Of a stretch of DNA of 64,000 nucleotides, positions 46,298 to 57,661 are shown piece after piece. Location of the stretch: assembly GCA_015146655.1 (NCBI GenBank), contig VKHL01000004.1, forward strand, positions 396,079 to 460,078. The letters are read 5' to 3'. Numbering within the stretch: position 1 is the first letter of the stretch; each line of letters starts with the position of its first letter. The translations under genes were made by a program, and so were the position numbers. The notes beneath the pieces are model-generated. The model did not search any database, was not told the origin of the DNA, and saw only the letters and a list, made by a program, of their open reading frames with translations. Source of the DNA: Ochromonas danica. Lineage: Eukaryota; Sar; Chrysophyceae; Chromulinales; Chromulinaceae.

Positions 46298-48261
46298 CTA
46301 CGAAGAAGGTTCTCCTACGGGATCAGATGGTTTCGAGTTGTCCTCTTCCTCCATGGCCGAAGTCTCTTCTGCTGCTGAGGGGATCTCCTCCACCTGGGAA
46401 GGAGCGACTGGCTCTGGCACCGTTGACGGCTCCTCCAATTGCTTATCATGAGGCAATACAACCACCTTTCCAGAAGAGAAACAACAACAAAGCAATCTGC
46501 TGTCCACAGACCAGGAGACATCGAAGGTATCACCTTCGCCCTTGAACTCTTCCAACTGTCAATCACACAAAAGTCATTTTTAGTGTTAAGAAGTAACTCA
46601 CAGATAAACCGATAATGAAGTCTTACCAAGGTTCCAGTGACCATCGACCACACGCAGACAGTTCCTCCAAGAGCACCCGACGCGAGAAGCAGTCCATTGG
46701 GACTGGGTGCGAGAGAATAGACAGGCTGAGGATGCTTGCTCAAGCTGTAAAGAAGTTTGCCAGTTTCAGGTTGCCAAACTTTAACACTGCCATCAAAGGA
46801 AGCTGTGCAGAGAAACATGCCTGCAGCTGTGATGGGAGTCCAACGCAACGTGAAGATCTCCTTGGTATGCCCCGACAGATCTTGAACCTGTCCATCTGCT
46901 AAAGTATAGATCTTGGCAGAATGATCATCTGAACAAGAAGCAAGATAGGTGCCATTAGGTGACCAAGAGACTGCATTCACTTCATCATTATGAGATTGGA
47001 AAGCTCGCAATGCTCCTTTATTTTCTTTGTGAGATAAAGAACAGATGAAGATAGTCTTATCAGAGGAACAAGTAGCAAAGACTTCACTATCTCGCCAGTC
47101 CACATCTAGCACAGGTCCATCATGTAACGCAAAGACTCGTACAACTTTGCCTGTCTCAGCATTCCAAACAATAGCACGACGATCATAACTTCCTGAAAGA
47201 ATCACTTTTCCCGATCGTGCCCATTTCAATGAAAATACTGGCCCGGTATGCTCAACTAATTTGCGAACCAGTTCTCCTTGAGCCGTCCATATTCGGGCAG
47301 TGCCATCATAACAACCCGTGGCCAGAAATTGTCCATCCGGAGACCATGTAATGGAAGTAACGTCTTTGAACTTCTCCCCAGCAAAACCAATGTGAGGAAG
47401 GACTGCCGTAGGTATGGAGAGATCAGTATCAGACTGCCAGTCACCTTCTGAGACAGCCTGCAAGCCCCACAACCTGCACAATCCATCCGCAGAACCACTT
47501 GCCAATTGTGATCGGGAAGGACTCCAAACACACATGAAGACCTCTCCGCGATGACCTTTCAAAGATAATGCACGATGACCTTGCTCCTCTCTAGTCATTA
47601 TCCAACAACAAATAAGCCATCTCTATCTATTCATTGTCATCAGAAAAGATGGTGCGGCTACTCACATCACAGTGACCGTTGATGGCAAAGGTTGCTTGCT
47701 TTCTTCACTCACTTCCTCAGATGTGTTAGGATTTATAGATGAAGGCATCCCACCAGAAGAGGAAGTAGCAGTACCAGAAGATGGAGGGGCAGAGGCTTTG
47801 ACATTCGGTTTGCGTCGATCCTCCTTGGCCACCAAAGCCTCACAAATCATGGGGCTTAGCAGAGAATAGTTATCATCGAATTCTACGATGGTTCCATCCT
47901 AATCAAGACAATTCAATCATCATCATCATCATCATCCATAACAACGATGTCAGTGTCATCTTCTTTCTTCTAACTGACCTCTTGGATGTGTTCCTCTATA
48001 GCAATGTATTCTAATCCCTTTTGTAAGAAAGTGATCAATGCACCCGGTGGAATTTCTGCTTGAGCTGCAGTTGACTTGACTACAAGGGATTCATAGGCAA
48101 AGGTGAAGGCAGAATGTGCAAAACCTGGAAATCATCCAATTAGATGATATCAACCGAAAAGTTCAAAATCTTCATCATGAAGATTGATCATATGACAACT
48201 CACCATTCTCTTGAAGATAGCGATAGACAAGGAAGTTGATTTCATCCGAGGAGATACTCAT
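46298..48261 (-). CDS. TBL1: TBL1/TBL1XR1 (Sif2-like) corepressor WD40 protein
   Basis: Five exons (48261-48204, 48124-47979, 47898-47666, 47590-46627, 46555-46298) join in frame to 552 aa. The start [28 protein letters not shown] is the LisH segment of TBL1, almost word for word. The PPGALITFLQKGLEYIAIEEH block follows as in the family. After a Ser/Pro linker there are seven or eight WD40 repeats (GHRGEVFMCVW, DVTSITWSPDG, GPVFSLKWARSG, NEVNAVSWSPNG, KEIFTLRW, QPVYSLAPSPNG). TBL1 is a core subunit of NCoR/SMRT-HDAC3 and Set3-type histone deacetylase complexes. The C-terminus is atypical: the final WD strand is followed by an acidic, Pro/Ser-rich tail of about 50 residues. The short third-intron acceptor (CTAG at 47591-47594) was chosen to keep the frame. 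Confidence 0.93.
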
Positions 48262-48387
48262 CTTTTCTTCCTTCCACTTCTCTTCTCTTCACCTATTAGA
48301 CTATTTAATCGACTTCAGACTTGTCTTGTGATGAGACTTGGAGGTGATGATTGAGACAGACAGACACACAGACACACAGACACACAG

Positions 48388-48407
48388 TGGTCCCGCTTTC
48401 GGGACCA
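48388..48407. promoter_or_regulatory. Perfect hairpin in divergent promoter
   Basis: TGGTCCCG and CGGGACCA pair perfectly around a 4-nt CTTT loop. The hairpin is preceded by an (ACAGACAC)n microsatellite (48355-48387) in the spacer between TBL1 (-) and the CDIN1 homologue (+). The role is unknown. Confidence 0.5.
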
Positions 48408-48464
48408 TAATTGAGAAATTCCTTTCTTATAGAGGAGATACGGTTTTACACTATCTGACCTGCC

Positions 48465-48475
48465 ATTAACTTAAG
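48465..48475 (+). promoter_or_regulatory. ATTAACTTAAG motif
   Basis: A full copy of the recurring motif, 51 bp before the CDIN1-like ATG at 48527 and in sense orientation. The divergent TBL1 ATG is 204 bp away. Confidence 0.45.
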
Positions 48476-48526
48476 AGGAAATTGTGGAGCAGGTGAAAAT
48501 TAAATCAAATTCATGAGTCATCAGTG

Positions 48527-49669
48527 ATGATTGTGACTAAAGAACAATATGAAATGATGATAAAATTCATTCATGTTGCTTTAAAAGAACATCGATCTAT
48601 TACAATCTATGATGCTTTCAGTCTTCATACTTCTTATGAAACACTAAGCAGTCTCTTTCGACAACTTTTCGTACGAACTTTAAAACGAGAATTACGTCTT
48701 TTCACTAATGCTATCAAACAAGATGTTATACGACGTGTTCATAATGGAGAGTCTCTATTAGAAATCTCTCATGAATATCAATTAGGTACTTACAAGTTTG
48801 CTATGTTGTATTTACAAGAAGTGATGGGACGAGATGTGCAGATTTCAACATTTCTACAAGATCCTGAGATGATTGTTGATAAGAGAATACGTAGTGAGAT
48901 ATTGAAGATGATTGCATTAGATCCTTCTAGTGCACCTGAAGTGGACTTACTCAAAGAGGTTAGTCAGCTAGTTAGTGATGATGATGATGATGATGATGAT
49001 TATTGTTTTATGGAGAATCTGCTGGTCTACATGATTCGCTAATGCTATGCTATTGCTGCTATGGTATACTAATGTTATGACATGCTATTGTTAACTTATG
49101 TGTATGTTAGTATTGTTGTTGTCAATATCACTCTGAATCTAGTCCACTGTACATTATGCATTAATAATAGTAATCTGGTTTGGTTTGGTTTGCTATATCT
49201 CACCCAGGTGAGTGGCAAGGAGTACGAAGATCTACTTGTGCAATTGTTGAAAGAGAAGAAGATGTGCTTTGAGACTGAGGTGGAACTGCGGAGCAAAGGC
49301 AAACCAAAAACTCCTGACATCCTCTTCCTGCTGCCCATGGCTGTGGAGTTGACAGAACGAGAACGATCTAAACAATCTGACCTCTCCTCATCGGGTAGTC
49401 ATGCTGTAGTGAATTGGATGGATTCCAAGGCTATGTTTGCAGATCAAGAAACGTTTGAAGAGCAGTTGGATCAGTTTCGTGCGTATAATCATCGCTATGG
49501 CCGTGGTCTTGTCATCTATTGGCATGGGTTTGTGGAGGGATTGGAAGAGGTTGTGGAGGAAGATCTAGTCTTGTTGCGCAGTTCTTTCCCTGCTAACTGG
49601 CTCTTCCCCAACGGAGATCCTGCAGATGGACGTGAACCTTCTTTTGATCACATCATTCTTCCTTCTTGA
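48527..49669 (+). CDS. CDIN1: CDIN1 (C15orf41) homologue, TPD nuclease-like
   Basis: Two exons (48527-48958 and 49208-49669) join in frame to 297 aa, near human CDIN1 (281 aa). The start MIVTKEQYEMM parallels MILTKAQYDEI. The N-terminal half is helical and DNA-binding-like, ending FLQDPEMIVDKRIR. The second exon carries the TPD domain: ELRSKGKPKTPDILF, then VNWMDSKAMFAD and the signature YGRGLVIYWHGFVEGL. The family is a predicted PD-(D/E)XK nuclease fold that in animals binds codanin-1, and is mutated in congenital dyserythropoietic anaemia. Its presence in an alga shows that the basic role is not blood-specific. The spaced Asp/Glu/Lys residues expected of the fold (TPD, and DSK in MDSK) are kept. 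Confidence 0.92.
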
Positions 49670-49859
49670 TGCCTCACGACAGCACAATGATGATATGATA
49701 TGCAAACATCATGATCAAAGAAGGTGATCGCTCTAATGTGTTGAAAGTGGCCATGAAGAGTCTCTCATTTGAAGCAAAAGAAAACCTTCAGATATTTCAA
49801 GCCAAGCATAATAGTGCTTCTATAAGTCAATCCTCGTTAAACAAATCCTTCCCACGTTT

Positions 49860-52800
49860 CTACAAGGCTGCACTAGCTAAGGAAACATTCTCTTGGTAGA
49901 CATGGACGTTATTGCGGACAAACGCGCGAAAAGCCGCAAGACTTTCTTCTGAAAGTAACCTGCTGTATCTTTCTTCTTCCTCAACTTCCATGTCTTCCCT
50001 ATTCTCCTTCACAGTCTTTTCCTCATTTTCATCTTCCAATAGCTCGGTTAAGGCCGCTTTATCTGTGCGAAGTAAATGAGAATAACATGTTGCTCGCAAC
50101 AACTCGAGATTATAGCTGTCTGCGTAGCCTAGCAAATCGCAGACTGTGGAGCCTTCTACAAGACGGAGAAAGGCTCCTTCGCAGACTTTCATTAGTTCAG
50201 CCAAACCGTGTTGGTTGGCAAGTTCAAGTATATCTGCTGTTTGTTGTACTGTTGTTAATGAGAGGTAATCAGAACATAAATATTCCATAAGTTCTTTCAT
50301 AGCCTGAACGGACGGTCCTTCGGCAAAGCGGACCACACCAGTAGATGCTTCTATCATTTCCGTTCCCAACAAGGTGCCAAGCAAGGGACTGCGATGAGAA
50401 ACAAGTGTTGCAAAGACGCGAATGACACTCTCTGCTTGAAAGGTTATGAGCAAATCAGGCTGGAAAGGATCGTTTTCATTTGACGCCACCACAGATTGAG
50501 GAAATGTCAGAGAGGGAATATGGTCTTTGTTGGGCTCCACATACACTAATCGTCTCATATCTGGACCTAAGGTGCATGCTGGTATCGTGAGGTCAGGCTT
50601 ATTATCAAGCCAAAGCGCAGTACTATCGATTGAGCGATCCTGCCAAACAGGCCGATCAAGAGGAGCATTGCATTGCGCCCACAGTAATCGATGCATAACA
50701 CTGTCCCGGGGCTTAGACTCGTTCAAGCCTTCATCAGGTTGGCCGTCAGAATCGCGAGTTTCATCCAAACCACCAAACACAAAGATTTCCTTCCGCTCAC
50801 CCCAACTGATCGCACAAGCAGTGTGACGGCTGCGAGGAAGAGGTGCTACTCCATCAATCGCTGGCTTGGACCATGTTACATGCAGACTTGTTGAGCCCAA
50901 ATTTCCTCTCTCCTCCAACTTCATACACCACACCATATCAATCAAGACTTCTCGCGTGCCATGAGTGATACCTCCAGTCAAAAGACATACATTACTATCA
51001 GGGATATGAACAAGGGAATGACCATGGAGTCTTGCAGGTCCGCGACCTCTGGAATGCACTTCCTCCCACTGAACATCTTCCCCTTCGAAAAGATGGTTTA
51101 TTCGAAGGGACAAAACATCTGCCCCTTCTGTTACCTGATGAACAAACTCAGGCACTACACCACCTACAATAATCACTCGCCCATAACGAGCTCCAGATGA
51201 AACACTGGGCACGAAGACCGCTGAATGAGAGAACCTCTCTGCTGGAAGACTTCCACCAGGCTCTACTCGCATCCAACTATGGCTGTACTGTCCAGTTTTG
51301 CTGGAAAATTTAGAAATAAGGACGTGAACATCGTTACAAGCATGCTCCCGAACAGGACAAAAGCCGCCAAATTGTATTGACCAAGTTGCACTATTCTCTT
51401 CATTAGCTTCATGCAAACAATCAGTTCGTGCATCACGTACTCTAGTCCCAGTAGTGGGATTAAAGAGACATTTGGAGCAGCGATAAGGCAGATCTTCACG
51501 ATGAATGACGACTACGGACTGAGCCACACGCGATCGTAAGGCATTGGTCAAATGACGGTTCTCTTCCTTGAAATAAGCTTGAGCAAAGCGACTAAACGTT
51601 GACCGATTGTGATCACCCTGATAAAGGAGGAGTTGCACTGGCTTCTTCGACCAAGTCAAATTTTCATAATCCAACTGATACAACTGAGGCCAGGAATCCG
51701 TGTTGTTTGTTTTCTTAGCGTTATTTTCATTTTGATTTGTTTTGGTGGTTGAGGAAGCCGTTGTCGAGATTGATAGTGGGCTGGTTCGACTCTCCCATAT
51801 CACATTCCTCCTCTTTGAGGCTTCCTTTTTGCTCACTTCACCTGACCTAACTTTCCCACCCAAGACTACAATATGCTTCGTGTTATGCTTCTCAAGAGGA
51901 ATACAAGCATGCATATAAGCAGATGCAGGCAATTCAGTTCCAGTGCATTGAGCATATCGGAAACGATCTAGTGAAATATCATAGACTAAAACTCGAGAGA
52001 AATTATTCAATCGATCACGATTCATTCCTCCAAGGAAGAGAAGTGAGTCATCCATGACTCTGCAACACACATGCCACATACAGTTTGAGAGACATGCAGC
52101 CCGATGAAAAGGTGCCATAACTGGGAGATATGGCGCTTCTTCCTTCCGCCATGATTTGCGAAGTTGACGAACAAAGGACTCAACATTTTCACCTGCTGGA
52201 TGGCTTTGGAAATAGTGCCCAAGCTGTTCCAACCGATCTTGGAACTGTTCTCTTGTAACCACTTCAGCTAAATTACTTTCCACGACTTTATCAACATCTT
52301 GCTTCAATAGTGGTTCAACTGAAAGACCAGAAATTACATCAGGATGATTGGCAATATATCGTACACAGGTCATTTGCAAAGGTGTTAATTGCTCTGCTAT
52401 TGCCCATTTCCAGAATAATACAGCATTGGCTGGGATGAGCATTGATGTTCCGATCAACCATAGAATGTGTGCACAACAATCTTGAGCACCCATCTTCTCA
52501 AAAAGTGTGTAACATGTTTTAACTGTTTCAATTTCTTGATGAATAAGAAGTGGTTCAACTCTCCAAATTGATTCATCAAAGATTAGTGCTTTCTCTTGTC
52601 TCCGCCATGCTTCCTCAGGAGATACATCATCCTTCTCATTTTCTGAATCACTATCATCAGCAAAATTTGAAGCCAAAGAAGTCATAGGAGGGAAATATAT
52701 ACCATAAAGTTTGTCTTTTTCTTCTTGTGGCAACTCCTTACAAGCATAGCATCTCAAAGTACTTCTCTCCATTGCAGCCAATCCCACATACAGATAATCA

Positions 52801-54465
52801 ATATAAATTGAAATAAGTTTCCACTCAGCAAGAGTGAGAATTGAAGTGACATCTATCTGATGGTCAACAGAAAAGACTGCCGCCTGCTCTTGTGCTAACT
52901 TATACAATCTTTGAACACGAGCGAGAAGAAGAAAGCCATGGACGCCCTGAACAGAATGTTCATCCTCTCTATGCCGCAAGAAGACCAAATCATGTTTTTT
53001 GTCTGACAGCGAGAGAGGTTTAATGTCTCCATGATTGGATGGAACAACATGAGCAACGGCAGAGTCGGCAATCAACCGAAGTTCAAACATGTGATCTAGA
53101 TAGCGATGAGATGTCATGGCTAGAGGAAGAGTTCGAGCCCCTTTCAATAGATCAACCTCAACTGCTTCCTTGCATTCCGTTTCTTCCACATCACAACTTG
53201 TGGTAGCAGGGAGCAAGTCAGAGTCAGCTGGAGGCACAGCTTGTACATAGACTAGTTCACGTACAGGAATGTCACGATAGTTGGTCAAAACACACATTTT
53301 GAAATCATCCCTCGGACTTCCACGTAAACTTTGCACATAAATGGAAGGATCTCTCATCATAGGAGCCATATCCACAGAGGTGAGAACAGTGCCTGTATAT
53401 GTACAGAGTAACTTGACTAAACTTTGTTCACATGATCCAGTGATCGTATATCGACCACTTGCTGAGTAATATGCTCTTGTAAAGTTTCCAGCTAATCCTG
53501 TTTTGTCAAGATTGAACCGAGCATGATGTTTTCCATCCAAAAACATGAATTGATTAATCTCATTGTCTTGTGCTGATGCTAATAAGAAAGTGTCATCTGC
53601 ACTAAAGTTAATCATCACGACCCCACTATTACACTTTAAAGTATAAATCTGTCCTTGATTAGTTGAAGAGATATGAACTCCTTCATTAATAGGATTCTCA
53701 CGACGTTCTGTATTAATTGTCTTCATACGTAAATCCCAAAGTTTAATACTACCATCAAAGGAAGAAGTTCCACAGATAAAAGGTGAAAGATTTGAAAATC
53801 TTGATATATTAATATGATCACGATGAATATTATGATATTCTTGAATCATCTTTCCTGTTTCAATATCATAGAAACCAACAGTTGTAGAATATCCTGAGAT
53901 AAGTAATGTAGTATTCGTATTATTTAGATGTACACTTGTTAACTTATCAAATTTAGGATATTCATGTACAATATGATCTCGTTTAGTAATATCTCCACAA
54001 CAAATACGACCTTTAGATGATCCACTAAAATAGAGATTAGGTTGTGTCTTCATCCAACATAATCCTAAGATAGTATCTCTTTCATCTGCACCACAGCGAT
54101 TAATTACATCAATCTGACTTGTATGAAGATCTGTTGTACAAATTTCACCATAGATTGTTCCAAAGAGAACCTCTAATAGATAGGAATAGGAATACATTTT
54201 ATTCATGAAGAAGGGTAGAAAAGTCAAGGAAAAGAAGAGATAATGTTAGTTATATCACACTTTATATGTTATTTGATAAGATATGATGATATTTCATACT
54301 AGAGCTATTTGACATATTGTTATTGTTCATTTTCACTTACTACTACCACTGCTAGTACTACTACTAGTACTAGTAGTACCACTGCTTACCTTCATGAAGA
54401 GGATGAAACTCAAATTGTCTTGGATAAAAGTTACCAGAAACTCGTTTATATTGCCAACTAGTCAT
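49860..54465 (-). CDS. Giant WD40-BTB-Kelch-BTB protein
   Basis: Two exons (54465-54390 and 54172-49860) join in frame to 1462 aa. Residues about 25-330 form a WD40 propeller (YGEICTTDLHT, GLCWMKTQPNLYFSGSSKG, SSFDGSIKLWDLR, MINFSADDTFLLASAQDN). Residues about 400-660 look like a degenerate BTB plus BACK-like helical region (GFLLLARVQRLYKL, ISIYIDYLYVG, IWRVEPLLIHQEIE). About 690-1180 is a Kelch propeller (LLFLGGMNRDR, HIVVLGGKV, VIIVGGVVPEF, VCLLTGGITHG, EIFVFGGLDET). About 1250-1390 is a clear BTB domain (DLLITFQAESVIRVFATLVSHRSPLLGTLL, LMEYLCSDYLSL, ILELANQHGLAEL), ending in an acidic tail. BTB-Kelch proteins are usually Cullin-3 ubiquitin-ligase adaptors. Adding a WD40 propeller gives two substrate-binding surfaces. 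Joining the 25-residue first exon is supported by HPLHE|EVLFGTIYGEI. Confidence 0.8.
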
Positions 54466-54814
54466 CAATTTTCTTTCTTTCTTTTCTTTTGATCAATAGA
54501 TAGATAGATGACAAGTCTTTCGACCTAATAGAGTAGAATTGGATTGATAGACGTCCTGTCTTTCCCCCTGTCAGTGCTCTCCTCTTAAGTTAACCATAAG
54601 TGAAGTTAAAGATCTAGATCTTCAGACCAGATTTCCAAATATCATCACCTCACCTCTGTGAGTGCAAGGATTTGATTGCTTGAGTTAGAATGTGTGAATT
54701 AAAAGGTAAGCTTATTACTTGCTCTTCATTGACATCAAGGATCTTATTCTATTTGTTAACATTGTGATTTATGTGAGGGTAGCTTTCTCTTGGAGATTGT
54801 ATTTAGTTTTTCAA
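54466..54814 (-). promoter_or_regulatory. Divergent promoter with CTTAAGTTAAC motif
   Basis: 349 bp between the WD40-Kelch gene (-) and HisRS (+). CTTAAGTTAAC at 54584-54594 is a perfect minus-strand copy of GTTAACTTAAG, 118 bp upstream of the minus-strand ATG and in sense with it. A short open frame from the ATG at 54690 ends at a GTAAGC-like donor (54705). It could be a 5' non-coding or leader exon of HisRS. Confidence 0.4.
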
Positions 54815-56584
54815 ATGATTTTTTCTATTTTCGCCATCACGACGTGGCGATCATCTAGTCTGAGAATTCGTCGACTTCCTGTCTATTCGATTCGTTCGAT
54901 TGTACAATGTTCACGAAGCTCTTTAGCAGTCTCGATGAGTGATTCATCCTCCTCCTCCACCTCGTCCTCCTCACCTTCTCCAGGAGAGACGAAAGGTTGT
55001 CTTCCCTATACATTCCTTTTGCTTTACACACTCTAACAGTAACACTGATAACACTTATGATTGTCTTTCTAACAGGTAGAGTGAGTGCAGCTGTCGTTCA
55101 AGCGAATGATAACTCAAGCAGTAGTAAAGTTGAGATTTCTTTGTCTCCACCAAAAGGCACACGAGATTTCTACCCGGAAGACCATCGTCTCAAGAATTGG
55201 CTCTTTAACATTTGGAGAGATGTTGCAAGGAGTTATGGATTTGAAGAATATGACGCACCCGTTGTAGAACATGTTGAACTGTATATTCGCAAGGCAGGCG
55301 AAGAAGTCACTCAACAATTGTATGACTTCCAAGACAAAAGTGGACGAAAGCTAAGCTTACGTCCTGAAATGACTCCTTCTTTAGCTCGAATGATTTTAGC
55401 TCGTAAGAATGCCCTTTCTTTCCCTTTGAAATGGTTTGCTATTCCTCAGTGTTGGAGATATGAGCGCATGACACGTGGTCGTCGTAGAGAGCATTATCAG
55501 TGGAATATGGACATTTTCGGTATTGCAGGAGTTGAGGCTGAGGCTGAACTTCTTTCAGCTATTGTAACATCATTTCAGAAGATGGGTATTACCTCTCAAG
55601 ATGTTGGGATTAAAGTCAATAGTCGCAAGCTGTTGAATGATCTGATGAGACTTGTTGGTTAGCTCGCCTATTTATTATTATATTCATTCTTCTTGATCGA
55701 TCAGAGATAGTCATCCAGTCATGTCTTTTCTAATATAGGTATCGACGAGAAAAAGTGGGTTGCAACTTGTATTCTTGTGGATAAGCTTGAGAAGGTTCCT
55801 TTGGAAGCACTTACGAAGGAAGTGAATGAGTTAGAGATTCCCATGGAGGCCATGGAGGCCCTCACCTCCTTGCTCAAGGTATAGTCTCTCTGGTATAGTG
55901 AAAGCAAACGAAGGTACACTTTTTGTTGACAATGATTGCTGTGTGTAGATGAAGAGTTTGGATGAATATGCTGCGAAACTTGGCGAAGATGCGGAGGGTG
56001 TGAGCGATCTGCGGCAATTGCTTCGCCTCGCTGAAGCCTATGGCATGAGCGATTTCTTTGAATTCGACCCTTCGGTTGTACGTGGACTAGCCTACTATAC
56101 TGGTGTTGTCTTTGAAGGCTTTGATCGTAGTCGAACTCTTCGAGCTATTTGTGGAGGAGGTCGTTACGACAAATTGTTAGAGTCATTTGGTTCACAACCT
56201 GTTCCAGCCGTGGGATTCGGTTTTGGAGACGCTGTTATTGTGGAATTGTTAGCTATGAAGAATCTTCTTCCTGATACTTCAGCATCGGGCAGTGAAGTAG
56301 TGGCCTATGCCATGTCCGAGGGGTTGAGAGGCAAATTGCTTTCCACGGCGAAGGCTCTCCGAGAAGAAGGTTTGGCTGTGGACACCATTCTCGATGAACG
56401 TAAGCTGAAATGGGTTTTTCAAAGAGCTGACAAGACGAAGGCCCGTTATGTTGTGCTGTTGGGTGAAGATGAAGATAAAGTTGGTGAGATCACAGTGAAA
56501 GACCTTCGAGCGAGCACACAGAGTCGCTTGGCCTACACAAACCTCATTCCCTTCCTCAAGCAACAAACAAGCTCCACTTCCTGA
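54815..56584 (+). CDS. HARS: Histidyl-tRNA synthetase, organellar type
   Basis: Four exons (54815-54995, 55076-55657, 55739-55878, 55949-56584) join in frame to 512 aa. It is a class II synthetase that charges tRNA-His. Motif 1 is PPKGTRDFYPEDHRLKNWLF with SYGFEEYDAPVVE. Motif 2 is CWRYERMTRGRRREHYQWNMD. The His-specific motifs are GLAYYTGVVFEGFDR and CGGGRYD, followed by motif 3 (AVGFGFGDAV) and the anticodon-binding domain. About 75 residues rich in Ser, Arg and Thr precede motif 1, which suggests an organelle-targeting leader (mitochondrion, plastid or both). The plain start at 54815 lacks a strong signal peptide. An upstream exon from 54690 might alter the leader. The bacterial-like compact catalytic core fits an organellar enzyme. 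Confidence 0.93.
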
Positions 56585-56686
56585 AACCATGTTTAGCTCT
56601 TTCATAATAATTCTACTAAGCAATAGAAAGAACAGAAAGCTATGACTTGGTGACTACTTACGCTGCGAACACAATCCTAATGTAGT

Positions 56687-57661
56687 TTACACGGAGGCGG
56701 ACTGCGCAGCCGCCTTGCGAGCGCGAGCCTTCGCGTGCTTCTTAGCTTCAGCCTTCACGTTCTTGGTATTCTTGAAGGCACTATACTTCAACTCCTTGTC
56801 CCACAATCTACCAGGTTCCTTGTAGCGGATGCCAAGCGCAACAACCATCTCACGAGCCTTGGGCATGTCGTTCTTGTAGAGATAGTTGAGAAGACGACGG
56901 CGCTCATTGACTAGAGCATTGAGACCTCTCTTGGCAGCAAAGTCATGCTTATTGGCCAAAAGATGGGTAGTGAGGTACTTGATTCTCTCATGGGCGACAG
57001 CAATCTGAACCTCAGCGCTGCCCACATCCTTCTCATGCTTGCGCCAGCGCTGCACGGCGGCTTCAATCACAGCTTTATTAGCGACAGTCTGGGAAGGCTT
57101 CTTGTTGGCAGCTTCATTAGCCTCTCTTTCCTCAAGCTCGGCGATCAAGTCATAAGGAACTTTGATATCTAAAGAGTCTTCGTAGATCTCATAGAGGCCA
57201 TACTCGTCGTCCTCTTCACTCTCCTCTTCTTCACCTTGAGCCTCATGAAGGAAGTCCAAGGCAGAGTCCAAGGCCTACCCAAAGATGATAGTTAGAGTAA
57301 GGGGTAGACATTACAGGTGAATGGGAAAGCGCACTCACATTATCAACAACAGGGCTTGGGCTACTGTTAACCAACAGATCTCCAATGCCACCACTAACGA
57401 TTGGACCAAAAGATGTGAGCGAGATAAAGAGCACAAAAACAAGAGAAAACATCCAATTCCTCACCTGGTTGAAGACATGGTCATCATAGCACGAGAAGGT
57501 GTCTAAAAGTAGTAGTCATGCCATGCAATAACTGTGAGTTCTTTCCTTGGCAATGCAGTCATCTGAGCAAACAAACTTACCCGCTGGAAGGTAGTATGGC
57601 GAAAACCAAAAGCTTCATGGTTTAAAGCTACAAGGACTAACAATATGCTCAAGGACAGCAT
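56687..57661 (-). CDS. RPS15: Plastid ribosomal protein S15
   Basis: Four exons (57661-57581, 57502-57465, 57393-57339, 57274-56687) join in frame to 253 aa. The C-terminal half is a bacterial-type S15: GSAEVQIAVAHERIKYLTTHL, HDFAAKRGLNALVNERRRLLNYL and YLYKNDMPKAREMV. S15 binds 16S rRNA in the small subunit platform. The first exon encodes a signal peptide (SLSILLVLVALNHEAFGF) with cleavage before Phe in EA-FGF, followed by RHTTFQR and a Ser/Thr/Arg-rich stretch. This is a bipartite plastid presequence, so the gene is nuclear and the product plastid-bound. An unusual acidic insert (EEEESEEDDEY) of about 60 residues separates the transit peptide from S15, and a basic Ala/Lys tail follows. The two small middle exons are deduced from splice consensus and frame. 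Confidence 0.85.
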
